Under the pieces are notes generated by a model. The model was given only the letters and a program-made list of their open reading frames with translations. It did not search any database and had not been told where the DNA came from. A stretch of DNA of 64,000 nt from Pseudoramibacter alactolyticus (lineage in GTDB: Bacteria > Bacillota > Clostridia > Eubacteriales > Eubacteriaceae), in assembly GCF_050908235.1 (NCBI RefSeq), contig NZ_CP194340.1; one strand, written 5' to 3'. Below, in pieces: positions 34,651 through 44,358 of this stretch (position 1 is the first letter of the stretch; each line of letters begins with the position of its first letter). The position numbers were made by a program, and so were the translations under genes.

Positions 34651-34670
34651 GACAATCCCTCCTTTGTGTC

Positions 34671-34686
34671 GTTATTATACCGAAGT
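34671..34686 (-). promoter_or_regulatory. Shared -10 element of cassette A
   Basis: Minus-strand ACTTCGGTATAATAAC is identical to 53245-53260 upstream of cassette B, and both are followed by nnCACAAAGGAG. TATAAT is a consensus -10; no clear -35 is seen, suggesting activator dependence. Confidence 0.6.
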
Positions 34687-34749
34687 TTTATCCACGATGC
34701 CTTAAATCTCCGCTCCCTTTTTCTCTTTTTTAATATTTACAAAAAACAA

Positions 34750-34767
34750 CCCCCTCGAAAGAGGGGG
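34750..34767 (-). terminator. Terminator of the late (lysis) transcript
   Basis: CCCCCTC-GAAA-GAGGGGG; on the minus strand followed by TTGTTTTTT. Confidence 0.85.
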
Positions 34768-34819
34768 TAAATGGGAGAAATTATGACCGTGACAGCCCTA
34801 CCGGAGATGCCCTATTTTT

Positions 34820-35728
34820 TTATTTAACCCGGATCACCTGGCCCACATAAATCTTGTTCGCATTCCGGATCCCGTTGAGTTTTTGAAGCTTTTGCCATGT
34901 GGTTTTATACTTTGCGGCGATTTTGCTTAGCGTATCGCCCCGCCGCACGGTGTAGCATACCTTCGCAGCAGCTTTCTTCTGGCCGGCCGCGCCCAGTTTT
35001 TTGTTGACCTCGGCCTGTACCGCGTTGTAGTCATACCCGGCGGCGGCCAGGCGAACCTTTCGGTCGTTGCCGTTGCCCCACTTGCCAGCGAGCACCTCCG
35101 CCGCAATGGTGGTATTTGATTTTTTCGCAGGCGCCGGTGCGGGTTTTGGTGTTGGCTTGCTTTGCCCACCGCCAATGATCCCAGCATAAGCGTTCCACGT
35201 TTTAATATCGCCATTCAGCACATCCATGTCCATCGGTTTTTCACTATACTGCCAGAGAGCATAAGCGGGCCAAGCGCCTTTCTGCGGAGCCTTCACACCG
35301 TAGCTGGCCACCCACAGACCAAAGTTTGCTTTAGCGATCTGCGGATAGCGCCCCAGCGCGGATCCCTGGCAGTAAAAAAGCGGGCGCACGCCGGTCTTTT
35401 GATAGACATAGTTGAGCCAGTTCAGCGCCCAGGCGTAGTTATATCTTAGGGCGTTGCCTTCCCAGTCCAAGGCAAAGATGGCTTTGTGTGCGTGGTGGCC
35501 GACAAGGGAGAGGAAGTGATCCGCCTCGGCTTTCCATCCGTTATTTTCAGGCCTCGCGTAGTGATAAAATCCACAGGGCTTGCCCGCAGCCTTCACGGCG
35601 TTGTAATGCCGGTCCAGCATCGGGTCCTTGAAGGTGCGGCCTTCGCTGGCCTTGATGATATAAAAGTCGTATTTGTGATAGTCAACGATTCGCTGATAGT
35701 TGCTGATATCGACGCCATGCATGGTCAT
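34820..35728 (-). CDS. Endolysin: GH25 muramidase with CW_7 and LysM
   Basis: A 302-residue peptidoglycan hydrolase. Residues 1-~185 are a GH25 lysozyme domain (GVDISNYQR, FYIIKASEG, FALDWEGN). Residues ~205-245 form a CW_7/Cpl-7-like repeat (IAAEVLAGKWGNGNDRKVRL). Residues ~258-301 are a LysM domain (YTVRRGDTLSKIAAKY). It cleaves the glycan backbone at lysis, after holin permeabilises the membrane. It overlaps the holin stop by a base. Confidence 0.93.
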   Translation of the reverse strand: MTMHGVDISNYQRIVDYHKYDFYIIKASEGRTFKDPMLDRHYNAVKAAGKPCGFYHYARPENNGWKAEADHFLSLVGHHAHKAIFALDWEGNALRYNYAWALNWLNYVYQKTGVRPLFYCQGSALGRYPQIAKANFGLWVASYGVKAPQKGAWPAYALWQYSEKPMDMDVLNGDIKTWNAYAGIIGGGQSKPTPKPAPAPAKKSNTTIAAEVLAGKWGNGNDRKVRLAAAGYDYNAVQAEVNKKLGAAGQKKAAAKVCYTVRRGDTLSKIAAKYKTTWQKLQKLNGIRNANKIYVGQVIRVK

Positions 35729-36021
35729 TATTCGCCCTCCTGTTCTGTTGCTTTGCCGGTCGGTGCAGTCGGCGAGGGATAGTCATAGCCCAGTGCCTGT
35801 GTGCTGTCTCCGGCGCCTTCGGTGGTTGGATCGGTGATGATGCCCAGTGTCGCCAACAAATTCAGCGCGATCCCGAGGCCTTGAATCACATCGTTTTGCG
35901 CGATCGCCGGCACCACGCCGATGATGCCCAAAATCTGATAGATGAAGGTCACGGCTGCCGCGACAATAGCCGCCAGGGCCGTCTTATTTTTCAGTCTCAG
36001 TTTCCAGTTTATTTTTTTCAT
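35728..36021 (-). CDS. Phage holin (phi-LC3-like)
   Basis: A 97-residue protein with a basic N-terminus (MKKINWKLRLKNKTALAAIV), two hydrophobic segments and an acidic tail containing LLATLGIITDPTTEG, a hallmark of the phi-LC3/phage_holin_1 family. It forms membrane lesions timed for lysin release. Confidence 0.9.
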   Translation of the reverse strand: MKKINWKLRLKNKTALAAIVAAAVTFIYQILGIIGVVPAIAQNDVIQGLGIALNLLATLGIITDPTTEGAGDSTQALGYDYPSPTAPTGKATEQEGE

Positions 36022-36032
36022 GGTTTTCTCCT

Positions 36033-36290
36033 TTATTTCTTTTCTTCTTTTATGTCATCGATCTGCCGCCAGGCTGTTTTAAGGTCGCGTTCGACGATGG
36101 CCATTCTCTCTATTAAGTTATTATGTTTATTCATTCTTTCCGATAACTCCTCTATTTTTTCACTCGTCAACTTCATGCGCTCATCTATCACTTTGTTGTG
36201 AGCGCTGTTATTGACCAGGGTCGTGATGATGGTCGGCACCGCCACGCATACGCCCGATACGATGGCGGCTGTTACAATTGGATCTGTCAT
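36033..36290 (-). CDS. XhlA/hemolysin-like lysis accessory protein
   Basis: An 85-residue protein with one N-terminal hydrophobic helix (IVTAAIVSGVCVAVPTIITT) and a long charged coiled coil (ERMKLTSEKIEELSERMNKH). Lysis cassettes often carry such a protein before the holin; family naming is tentative. Confidence 0.65.
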   Translation of the reverse strand: MTDPIVTAAIVSGVCVAVPTIITTLVNNSAHNKVIDERMKLTSEKIEELSERMNKHNNLIERMAIVERDLKTAWRQIDDIKEEKK

Positions 36291-36306
36291 TTATTTTCTC
36301 CTAAAA

Positions 36307-37482
36307 CTAAAGTCTGTAATAGCCCAGCACATACAGATAGGCCTTAAAGTAGCCTGTGCCGAGTTCAGCCGTCGCAAAGTCCTCATTGGCCGGCTTGGCG
36401 TTGTTCGTCTGAAAGACGATCGAGTGCACACCCTGTTTGATATATCGCTTGATGTTGCTGGACTGTATCGATGCAAGATCGGTGTTATTTGTCAGAGCAG
36501 GCGACCAAGTGTCTTTCCCGCCGAAAGCGTATTTTATTGGGTCTGACGTGTCTAGGTATTCATCATGCATATAGGCATTAGTCATCGTTCCGTAGTTGGC
36601 ACGCGTCAAAGACCCATCCGTGCAATAGGCGCCAATATTTTTGGGCGCGCCAAGTCCTCGGCCCCATTGGATCCCAAAGGCCGACATATAAATGTACGCC
36701 TCGTAGACTTCAAAGTTTTGCGGGATAAAATAGGTAATTATCGACTTGGTCTTCGGGAAAGTATTCACATTAAAGCCTGTCATATACCAGTAGTAGCCGA
36801 AGTAGTCCATCCCGCCAATACTAAAACTTGTGTTAGCTTCCGCTGATGATTCAAAAGAAAACATCGTCAAAGCCCCGTCCGCTCCAACTACTCTGCTTCC
36901 AGAATCGAGATAAATATTCCCTAAAAAAGTGCCGTTTAAGGCCTGCATTGAGCCATCTTCAAGGATTTTAAAGTTATTATTGGCCGTCACAGCGCCGTTC
37001 AAGTTGATCTTGTTGGCCTTGATCCCGACTGCTTCAGCGGTCTGGTTGATTTCACTGATGATGCTGCCTTTTTTGACAGTGGACTTTAGGCCCTCTTCTG
37101 TTTGATATAGCCGCGTCTCGACCGTTGAAAAATCATCGGGATGGCTAATCCAGCGATGAGCAATTTTCCCGGCGACCAAAACCGGATGGTACAAATAAAA
37201 GTTTGTGCCCGTCCCAAAATACAAAAAAAGCTTGTCCGCCGAAAGCGTCAGCGTGACTTCGATCTTTTGCCAGTCTGTCGTGACGCTTACCGTCTGATCT
37301 CCGATCGTGAGGGTGGCCGAGGCATCCGCTTTGATATAGCCGGAAAAGATATATTCCCCTTCTCCTTCGATTTCAAGCTTGCGAAAAATAAAAGGCGTCG
37401 CTGTATCGTCAATGGCAAACTTCGCACAACTTTCAAGGGTCCCTTGTGGCGACGTGATGATTGCTTCACTGCGTGAATTCAT
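36307..37482 (-). CDS. Tail fibre/receptor-binding-type protein
   Basis: A 391-residue protein. N-terminal ~110 residues look like a jelly-roll carbohydrate-binding module (EGEYIFSGYIKADASATLTI). Residues ~125-200 resemble tail-spike linkers (IISEINQTAEAVGIKANKIN). The C-terminus is a beta-rich head. Position after the baseplate genes supports a host-recognition role. Confidence 0.65.
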   Translation of the reverse strand: MNSRSEAIITSPQGTLESCAKFAIDDTATPFIFRKLEIEGEGEYIFSGYIKADASATLTIGDQTVSVTTDWQKIEVTLTLSADKLFLYFGTGTNFYLYHPVLVAGKIAHRWISHPDDFSTVETRLYQTEEGLKSTVKKGSIISEINQTAEAVGIKANKINLNGAVTANNNFKILEDGSMQALNGTFLGNIYLDSGSRVVGADGALTMFSFESSAEANTSFSIGGMDYFGYYWYMTGFNVNTFPKTKSIITYFIPQNFEVYEAYIYMSAFGIQWGRGLGAPKNIGAYCTDGSLTRANYGTMTNAYMHDEYLDTSDPIKYAFGGKDTWSPALTNNTDLASIQSSNIKRYIKQGVHSIVFQTNNAKPANEDFATAELGTGYFKAYLYVLGYYRL

Positions 37483-37491
37483 AACTGCCCC

Positions 37492-38044
37492 CTACGCAAT
37501 CCGCCGCCAGTATTTTTTTGTTTCTTTTTTGCCCCAAAGTGAATTCAACATAATGTTCCCAGTGATTTTTGATTCAAACCAGATCGTCGGGGTCATTGAG
37601 CTTTGATCGTTCACATATCCAACCTTTACAAGTCCTGACGTATAAGGTTGCAAGCAGCAAATAAACTCGTATTCTGGCGAATGATCTTACGTTAATCACA
37701 ACGTTGTTAGCGTTTCTTATCGTTACCATGTCTTTGAATTGCTTAAACTCTGAATAATACGTTTTTTCGATCTGCTCCCAGGTGCCGAAACCGTAGTACT
37801 CCGCCACTTTTTCGGCGGTGCTCAGGTCAATTCCCGAACCGCTTGTCTGATTCCATGCAAAGGTATAGCCGATGGGCATCTGCTTTTTCAAGGCCGCCAG
37901 CTCGATATCCGGATATATCTGCGTCAAAAGATTTGCCATCGATATTTGTTTGATATCACCACCCGATTTGATAAAGAGCGTATCCGCCGTTGTGGTTTCC
38001 GCCACATCTGTAATTTTTTTTACTGTATAGTCTTCTTCTGCCAT
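37492..38044 (-). pseudogene. Tail-region gene split by a single-base frameshift
   Basis: The leftward frame opens MAEEDYTVKKITDVAETTTA and reads through GIDLSTAEKVAEYYGFGTWEQIEKTYY. Near 37680 the frame turns into implausible sequence. Shifting by one base continues SPEYEFICCLQPYTSGLVKVGY... to WRRIA* at 37492. One extra base around 37679-37683 explains both frames (553 bp = 184 codons + 1). Whether it is a real mutation or a sequencing error is unknown. The product is a short baseplate/tail-fibre-associated protein of unknown role. Confidence 0.65.
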
Positions 38045-38057
38045 TTTATCTCCCTTC

Positions 38058-38528
38058 CTATGCTGATAAAAACGTCCCTGAGACGTCTGTCAAGATCGCG
38101 CCGGAAGCGTCGGACAAGACCGTCGGTCTAAATCCATAAAAATCAAAGTCACACGAGATGCTATTTCGGATCAAATTGATCGCGCCCGCCGCATCCGCCG
38201 CCACCTGTGCGGCGGTGGCTTTGGCGTTGATCCGATCCCCACCGCCAATAACCCCGGTGACCAGGAGGTTTTTGGCCGTCCCGTCGGCGCCGGACACCTG
38301 CACCTGCACGGTATCGCCCTCACGCACATCGCAGGTCGTCGGTAATTCTACCGCCTGCATATCCTCATCTGATATGGTCATGCCGCCGAGGTCAACGGTA
38401 ACAATGCCATCCACGCTGTCCCCGGTGGCCGTGCCGGTTAAGGTTATCACGTTGGCGCTATGGGCCGCGCCTTGCTTGGGCTTTGCGTACTTGCCGAGGA
38501 GCACCGCCGCTTTTTCGATGTTATCCAT
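38058..38528 (-). CDS. Minor tail/baseplate-associated protein
   Basis: A 156-residue protein starting MDNIEKAAVLLGKYAKPKQG at ATG 38528, 6 nt after GGAGGTG. It has a beta-rich OB-like middle (CDVREGDTVQVQVSGADGTAKN) and C-terminal repeats of LSDASGAILTDVSG. No named family; it lies between the baseplate hub and fibre genes. Confidence 0.6.
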   Translation of the reverse strand: MDNIEKAAVLLGKYAKPKQGAAHSANVITLTGTATGDSVDGIVTVDLGGMTISDEDMQAVELPTTCDVREGDTVQVQVSGADGTAKNLLVTGVIGGGDRINAKATAAQVAADAAGAINLIRNSISCDFDFYGFRPTVLSDASGAILTDVSGTFLSA

Positions 38529-38530
38529 CT

Positions 38531-39574
38531 TCACACCTCCTTTAATGTCAATTTTACTGTCCAGGCGATGAGGTCGCTCTCAACCGTCTGGACGAGATAA
38601 TTCTTCTTTTTGCCGTCTTCCGCCCATTCAATCACTTCCCCGGCCTTAACGGGGAAGTACATGCAAGTGCAATCCCTCGTTTTGCCCTGACTGCGGTCGT
38701 TTGCGGTGTATTGCCCGACGAGCTTTTGCGCCTGGGCCTGTGTAAATGGGCTCATGTCGCTGACGTCGTGGACATTGGTGCGGGTCCAGCCGCGATAAGC
38801 CGACGAGATGGCTGACGTCACCGCCGCGTCCGCGCTGGCCACCAGGGGTTTGCCGTCGCTATTTGGATTTTCCGCCACTACCACGGTGCGGTTATAGGCT
38901 TCGCCGGAGCTGTCGCTATCTTCATGCCCGGGGGACAGGATGATCCCTCGTGGATCATCGGCATCTAACGACCAGGCCGGGGTTTTATCCCCCGGCGCGA
39001 CATAGGCGGCAACGCTGATGTGCCCGTAGCCATCCACCCCCAGCTGATTGTTGGCCTTGTTGCAAATATCCGCTAAAATGGAGCGATAACTGTCCGTGCG
39101 TTCATAAATCTTCGCCGCGGTATAAATGGCGTCCCGGCTGCCGGCTTGAAAGATCACACTTTTGCCACAGGCTCTGGCCACGGCGACAATCGCCGTTCTG
39201 GTTTGGGTGTTTTGCCCAATGGTATAGAGCTGATAGGCGATATCCGTGTCGAGCATCCAGAGAACGGATTGCAAATCGTAGGTCTTGGCTTCGCCGCCCT
39301 CCGGGGCCTGGGTCGTTTTGATGCTTTGCACGCCCAGGGTCGCCACGCCCTGCCCGTCCACCATAATGCGCAGCCAACTGCCGCCGATATAATTATCAGC
39401 AATGGTTCCCAAGCTGCCGCTGATTTTTGTGTCGGAATAATATCCGTCAGTCAGGATGATCTTCTCCACGTCGAAGAGTTCCCCGCGAATCACTTCCAAA
39501 TTGTGGGGATCGATCATATAGATATGTAATTCCGGCTCAAAGTAAGGATCTTTCCATTTTTCCAGGCTATTCAT
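38531..39574 (-). CDS. Baseplate hub / Gp37-like tail protein
   Basis: A 347-residue protein of the siphovirus Gp37-like/tail-lysin hub group: YMIDPHNLEVIRGELFDVEK at the N-terminus, then DLQSVLWMLDTDIAYQL and LADICNKANNQLGVD. It overlaps the ricin-domain tail gene by 4 bp and probably builds the tip of the tail. Confidence 0.65.
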   Translation of the reverse strand: MNSLEKWKDPYFEPELHIYMIDPHNLEVIRGELFDVEKIILTDGYYSDTKISGSLGTIADNYIGGSWLRIMVDGQGVATLGVQSIKTTQAPEGGEAKTYDLQSVLWMLDTDIAYQLYTIGQNTQTRTAIVAVARACGKSVIFQAGSRDAIYTAAKIYERTDSYRSILADICNKANNQLGVDGYGHISVAAYVAPGDKTPAWSLDADDPRGIILSPGHEDSDSSGEAYNRTVVVAENPNSDGKPLVASADAAVTSAISSAYRGWTRTNVHDVSDMSPFTQAQAQKLVGQYTANDRSQGKTRDCTCMYFPVKAGEVIEWAEDGKKKNYLVQTVESDLIAWTVKLTLKEV

Positions 39575-41841
39575 CGCGTTTCCTGCCTTTGTGTGATTTT
39601 AATTTCCGTCCACCCTGGATGTTCCAGCGGCCGGCTGATCGCTGTCACCACCACGGGCAGGATTTCGCCCCTGGGATTTCTAAAAGTGGCGTGGCCGGCT
39701 TCAAGAAGTGCGTCAAAATCGCTCCAGGCGCCATGCTTGTTCATATCTGTCACCACCGCACCGCTCACATCCAGTTGCCGTTCCCTGGCTTTGTGCAGAC
39801 GATAAGCATGATACGGCCGGCTGATCACTTCATAATCCTCGGCAGCCCGACTGATGGTGTCCTCCTGCGTCGGGTTCTCATTATGGCCAAGATCGAGGAC
39901 ACAGGAGCCGCCATCAAAGGTCCAACAAAATGCGTGGTTGTTAATAGGTGCTAAGGAGATGGTCTGTGCATCCCAGCTGCCATCGGTTCTGAAAATCCAA
40001 ATCAACGCTTTAACGGGTGTTCTCAATGGGGATATGGCTTCGATTATGACGTTCCTTTCATCTCTGCTCTTCTCATGGGTATCCACTGGCGTATCCTGGG
40101 CTATCAAAAAGCTTTGCACCGTGTCCGATACGGAAACGGTCGGAATGGTCAAAAGATAAGTACCGGCGTCGGATGCCTCTGCAGTGATGCTTAACGTCGT
40201 TCGATTGCTGGCATCCGCCACCGCAAGGCTGGCCGATGTCGTGTTGGATATGAGGTCTCTGGCAACCCAGGCCGTCACCGGGATAGTCCCCGAGGGGATG
40301 GCTTTTAATTGTTTGGCCGGGATCAACACGCTGCCACTGGCTCCATAAAGGCCTTTGGCCATCGCGCTGACCCCGAAGGCCGAAACGGTCACGGTGCAGC
40401 CCCCTTCCTCGAGATCGGAGGTGTAGCGGATCAATAGCCCCGTCCCGGTGAGGGTTGCCGCCGTCACTTGGGCCGTCGGCCGCCAATACAAGCCGAAAGT
40501 TTTGGACGCGGCGTTTCCGTGAACGGTGTAGCCTGTCACGCCCTGCCAGTTGCTGCCGTGGGCGCGGACCTCCACCTGCATCTCCGTGGCCATCACTATG
40601 GTCCCATCAACCTGATAGGCATCCGGAATTGGAATAGAAACAGTTTTGCTATCACCGGTGGTATTATCAAATGTGAAATTCGGTGCCCAAGCGTCTCCCC
40701 AGCCTTCGTTACCACTTTGGCCGTCGAGCGCCGATTTGTAATCGCTCCAGCTGCCAAAAGCGCCGCCGGCTCCCCGCGACCGGAACCGACACCGCACCTG
40801 AAAGTTGCGCCAGTCACAACTAAAGGCCATGGCAACCGTCGTCTGGTTATTACCGATATTAGTGCCAATGGACAGCGCTGCCGGCGTTGGTAAACCCGGT
40901 TCAAAGACGGATGCGGGTACAAAGGCAAAACGCTGTGCTGCCGATGTGTTGGCCGTCCACAGCCGCACGTTAGTTCCCGGTTTGTTGCTGCCGCCCTGCA
41001 CATCGAGGCAAAGGTTCATCCCTGCCTGAACGGTTAGCCGATAAGTCGGAAAGGTTTGCCCGGCAATCATCATCTCACCCATACGCACCGCCAGCCAGGA
41101 CTGCGCCGTGCCATAGTTGGGCGCCCAGATTTGCACGTTGGTTCCAGCTTTGGTGCCGGCGCCTTTGTCATCCAACGCTTTTTTAGCGCCGGCGCCCAAA
41201 AAAGTTAACGTTCCGTCATCGTTTTTCTGAGCAATCCAGCGCTGATTGCTGCCGCCATTAGATGGGTGCAGCATGACGTTGGCGCCGTTGGCCGTTGACG
41301 CGCCGGATACGTCAAGGACCATGTTTTCTTTAACGCCCGAGACGATCTTATAAGTGCCGCCAGCGGACAAAATATTAATTGGCACAAAGGCCCAGCGCTG
41401 CGCATCCGTCCCGTTAGCCGCGTAAATTTGAACATTGGTACCGGGCTTCACATTACCACCGCTGACATCCAAAGCGAAATCAGTCCCATGGCTCTTAACG
41501 ACATAGGTGGAATAGCTCGTTCCACCGATGATAACCGTTTTGCCATCAGGCACAATATCCCATCGTTGGGCACGACTATCGTTGTTCTCCCATTGCCAAA
41601 CATTGGTACCACTGGTAATCTTTCCGCCAGCAACATCAAGACATCGCCCAGACAAGGCACAGGCGATTTGAATCCCATTTGTGCCGTCGTCAAAGGTGCT
41701 CCATTTTTGAGCGTCACTATCATTTCTCGTATATACTTGAACGTTGGCGCCCGAATTATCCGATGCACCCTTCACATCAATAGCGACGGTCGGCCCCAAG
41801 ACAGAAATGATTTCATAGGTGCCATCAATAAAGTCAGCCAC
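39571..41841 (-). CDS. Tail protein with six ricin-type lectin repeats
   Basis: A 756-residue protein. Residues ~1-315 contain six QxW-like units (DAQKW, RAQRW, DAQRW, SNQRW, TAQSW, AAQRF), that is two ricin B beta-trefoils. Residues ~320-560 are Fn3/Ig-like. The last ~190 residues (from ~SRDERNVIIEA to KITQRQETR) resemble distal-tail or baseplate components. Ricin domains bind sugars, so it may attach to cell-wall carbohydrate. Its position just after the tape measure gene is where Dit is expected. Confidence 0.8.
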   Translation of the reverse strand: MADFIDGTYEIISVLGPTVAIDVKGASDNSGANVQVYTRNDSDAQKWSTFDDGTNGIQIACALSGRCLDVAGGKITSGTNVWQWENNDSRAQRWDIVPDGKTVIIGGTSYSTYVVKSHGTDFALDVSGGNVKPGTNVQIYAANGTDAQRWAFVPINILSAGGTYKIVSGVKENMVLDVSGASTANGANVMLHPSNGGSNQRWIAQKNDDGTLTFLGAGAKKALDDKGAGTKAGTNVQIWAPNYGTAQSWLAVRMGEMMIAGQTFPTYRLTVQAGMNLCLDVQGGSNKPGTNVRLWTANTSAAQRFAFVPASVFEPGLPTPAALSIGTNIGNNQTTVAMAFSCDWRNFQVRCRFRSRGAGGAFGSWSDYKSALDGQSGNEGWGDAWAPNFTFDNTTGDSKTVSIPIPDAYQVDGTIVMATEMQVEVRAHGSNWQGVTGYTVHGNAASKTFGLYWRPTAQVTAATLTGTGLLIRYTSDLEEGGCTVTVSAFGVSAMAKGLYGASGSVLIPAKQLKAIPSGTIPVTAWVARDLISNTTSASLAVADASNRTTLSITAEASDAGTYLLTIPTVSVSDTVQSFLIAQDTPVDTHEKSRDERNVIIEAISPLRTPVKALIWIFRTDGSWDAQTISLAPINNHAFCWTFDGGSCVLDLGHNENPTQEDTISRAAEDYEVISRPYHAYRLHKARERQLDVSGAVVTDMNKHGAWSDFDALLEAGHATFRNPRGEILPVVVTAISRPLEHPGWTEIKITQRQETR

Positions 41842-44341
41842 TGATCATCCCTCCTTGTACTTTACACAAATGAATAATTTTATTTAGAACGGTGTCGCCG
41901 ATGGCTTCCGCGCTCTGCCCTTCTGCTGCATAGATCTTAAATACCGTTCCGTTTAGAACCGTTTGAGGTTTAAAAGTTTTCTTCAAAATGCCTTCGAGCT
42001 TCGAAATCGGCAGGACGGCTTCTGGCCCCGCTTCGCCAACCCCGATGATGGATGGGCTATCGAAAATCCCGCCTTTCTTGTACCAGTTCACGCTGAATTT
42101 TGGCAGGCTGCCTTTTCCACCAATACCCCAGGGAGCCGATCCGCCGGATACCTTGAAGTGCGGCAGATTGATATGAGGAAATGAAAGTTTCGGCAAGTGT
42201 GGTCTAAAGCCATTGATAATACTTCTGGCTTTGTTAATGGCATTTTTGACCCAGCCCAACAGGCTGGCCACGGGATTGTTGACATGGGGCAGTTTCGGTT
42301 TAAATCGATTGATAAAACCCTTAGCACCGTTAATTGCATTGCCTACAGCGTTCTTAATGCCATTCCAGACGTTCGACGTCGTGCTTTTGATCCCATTCCA
42401 AACGCCGGTGATGGTGGATCGCACCGCGCTCACCGCGCCGGTCACCGTGCTCTTGATCCCGTTCCAAACGGATAGGATCGCGTTCTTCACAGCGTTCCAG
42501 GCGGATGTCGTCGCGCTCTTAAGACTATTCCAGGCGGAAGAAACCGCGGACACAAAGCCAGTAATTCCGGCCTTGATACCGTTAATCACCCCGAGGACAA
42601 CGCCTTTAATTGCCGCCACAGCTCCATTAACAAAGTTCCGGAACGTTTCGGATTTATGATAGAGCACCACCAAAGCCACGACTAAAGCCGCGATACCCGC
42701 AATGATCAGAACGATTGGATTGGCCGCAAGGAAGCCACCTAATGCCGAGAAGGCAGAGCCTATGTTTTTAATAGCGCCAACAATTTTAGGCGCCATCGTC
42801 AGAATGTTCCCAACGCTTCCCATTAAAGACCCGATGAACATCAATAGCGGCCCAGCTGTCGCCACGATGCCGCCAATAACGAGAATTATATTCTGTGTGG
42901 TCGGTGACAGTTTCATAAAGGCGTTGGCCATCTTAACCAAATGATTCGACACTTTTTCCAACGTCGGGCCTAATGTTGCCATGAGGGTTGTCCCTAAGGT
43001 TGTCCCAATGTTCTTTAAAGCGTTCAAACCTTTTTTCGCTTGAGCAGAGGACGAACCACCTAATGTTTTAAGCGCCTTGCTGGTATTGCCAGCTGAACCG
43101 TTCATCTTTTGAAGTTCGTCGTTGAACTCTTTCGCGCCGCCTTTGGTCAAAGCCAATGCACCTGTGCCGGCACGCGTGTTCGCCCACAGATTTTTAAATT
43201 TTTCGCTATTTCCGCCAACAGAATCCTTCAAAATCCCCAAGACGTCCCCCAGGGATTTCCCAGAGCTCATCAGTTCTCCGAAGGTCTTTCCGGTCTTTTG
43301 TTTGAGGATTTGAGCAACGCCCGATCCTTCTTTCCCCAATTCGTTGAGCATAGCCCGAAGGTAAGTCCCGGATTCAGCAGTGGAGATCCCACCTTTTGTC
43401 ATAATGGCATAGGCAGACGCAACGTTTTTCAAATTGACGCCAAGGGCCGAAGCCGTTGGAATAACGCTGCCCAAAGATTTGGACAGTTCATTAACGGTCG
43501 TTTTCCCGTCGTTCTGGGTCTGAATCAAAATATCCGAAACATTCTTCGTTTCAGAAGCTTTCATTTTATAGGCATTGAGAACTGTCGTTAAAACGTCAAC
43601 CGAATCTTTCGTGGATAAAAACCCGGCTTTTGACAAATTGGCTGCATCCGCCATGAATTTCATGGCATCTTTGGTTTTAACCGATGCAGAAATCGCCTGA
43701 TAAAGGCCCGCGCTTAAATCGCTGGTGCTTTTCCCGGTTTTATTGGATAAATTCATTATGCCATTCGACAGGGTTTTCATGCTTACCTGTGATGTATCAG
43801 CAATGGTGCCAACTTTGGCCATACTCTTTTCGAACGACATGGCCGATTTCGTTGCAAAGGCTAATCCGCCGGCTGCAGCGACGCTAACCGGCATAATTGC
43901 CTGGCCGACACCGCTGATGTTTGATCCAAGTGTTTTAAGTTTTCCGCCAACAGCCGCGATCTTCTGGGCGCCGACAGAATCGAATCGATTTAATTCTCTG
44001 GTGAGTTCTGCTTCTTTTGCCTTTGTCTCGTCAATCTCCCGCTGTAAAGCGTTCAACTGATTAACATGCTTGCCCTCTGGATCGGATGCTTTCAATTTGT
44101 CATAGGCTTGTTTGAGTTGGGCTGATTTATTTTTGGTTTCCTGCAGTTGTCTTTGCAAGGCATTCTGCTTGCGGACGAGTAAATCGGTATTGCCCGGATT
44201 AAATTTCAAAGCTTTGTCCATTGCCTTCAGGCTGCGCTGGGTTGCTGAAATTTTCCGGTCCATCTTTCCCAATGCACTCGTTAATTTGGTGGTATCGCCA
44301 TCAATCTCAATCTTGAGCCCCTTTAGATTGCCATATCCCAC
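41834..44341 (-). CDS. Tail tape measure protein
   Basis: An 835-residue protein that sets tail length and probably enters the cell during DNA ejection. N-terminal ~130 residues are coiled coil (KMDRKISATQRSLKAMDKAL). Residues ~150-450 are the TP901-type tape-measure core (SFEKSMAKVGTIADTSQVS, SAGLYQAISASV). Hydrophobic helices follow (ILVIGGIVATAGPLLMFIG), then Ala/Ser/Trp-rich repeats (AWNAVKNAILSVWNGIKS). It overlaps the ricin gene by 8 bp. Confidence 0.93.
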   Translation of the reverse strand: MGYGNLKGLKIEIDGDTTKLTSALGKMDRKISATQRSLKAMDKALKFNPGNTDLLVRKQNALQRQLQETKNKSAQLKQAYDKLKASDPEGKHVNQLNALQREIDETKAKEAELTRELNRFDSVGAQKIAAVGGKLKTLGSNISGVGQAIMPVSVAAAGGLAFATKSAMSFEKSMAKVGTIADTSQVSMKTLSNGIMNLSNKTGKSTSDLSAGLYQAISASVKTKDAMKFMADAANLSKAGFLSTKDSVDVLTTVLNAYKMKASETKNVSDILIQTQNDGKTTVNELSKSLGSVIPTASALGVNLKNVASAYAIMTKGGISTAESGTYLRAMLNELGKEGSGVAQILKQKTGKTFGELMSSGKSLGDVLGILKDSVGGNSEKFKNLWANTRAGTGALALTKGGAKEFNDELQKMNGSAGNTSKALKTLGGSSSAQAKKGLNALKNIGTTLGTTLMATLGPTLEKVSNHLVKMANAFMKLSPTTQNIILVIGGIVATAGPLLMFIGSLMGSVGNILTMAPKIVGAIKNIGSAFSALGGFLAANPIVLIIAGIAALVVALVVLYHKSETFRNFVNGAVAAIKGVVLGVINGIKAGITGFVSAVSSAWNSLKSATTSAWNAVKNAILSVWNGIKSTVTGAVSAVRSTITGVWNGIKSTTSNVWNGIKNAVGNAINGAKGFINRFKPKLPHVNNPVASLLGWVKNAINKARSIINGFRPHLPKLSFPHINLPHFKVSGGSAPWGIGGKGSLPKFSVNWYKKGGIFDSPSIIGVGEAGPEAVLPISKLEGILKKTFKPQTVLNGTVFKIYAAEGQSAEAIGDTVLNKIIHLCKVQGGMISG

Positions 44342-44358
44342 ATGGTTCCCTCCCTTCT

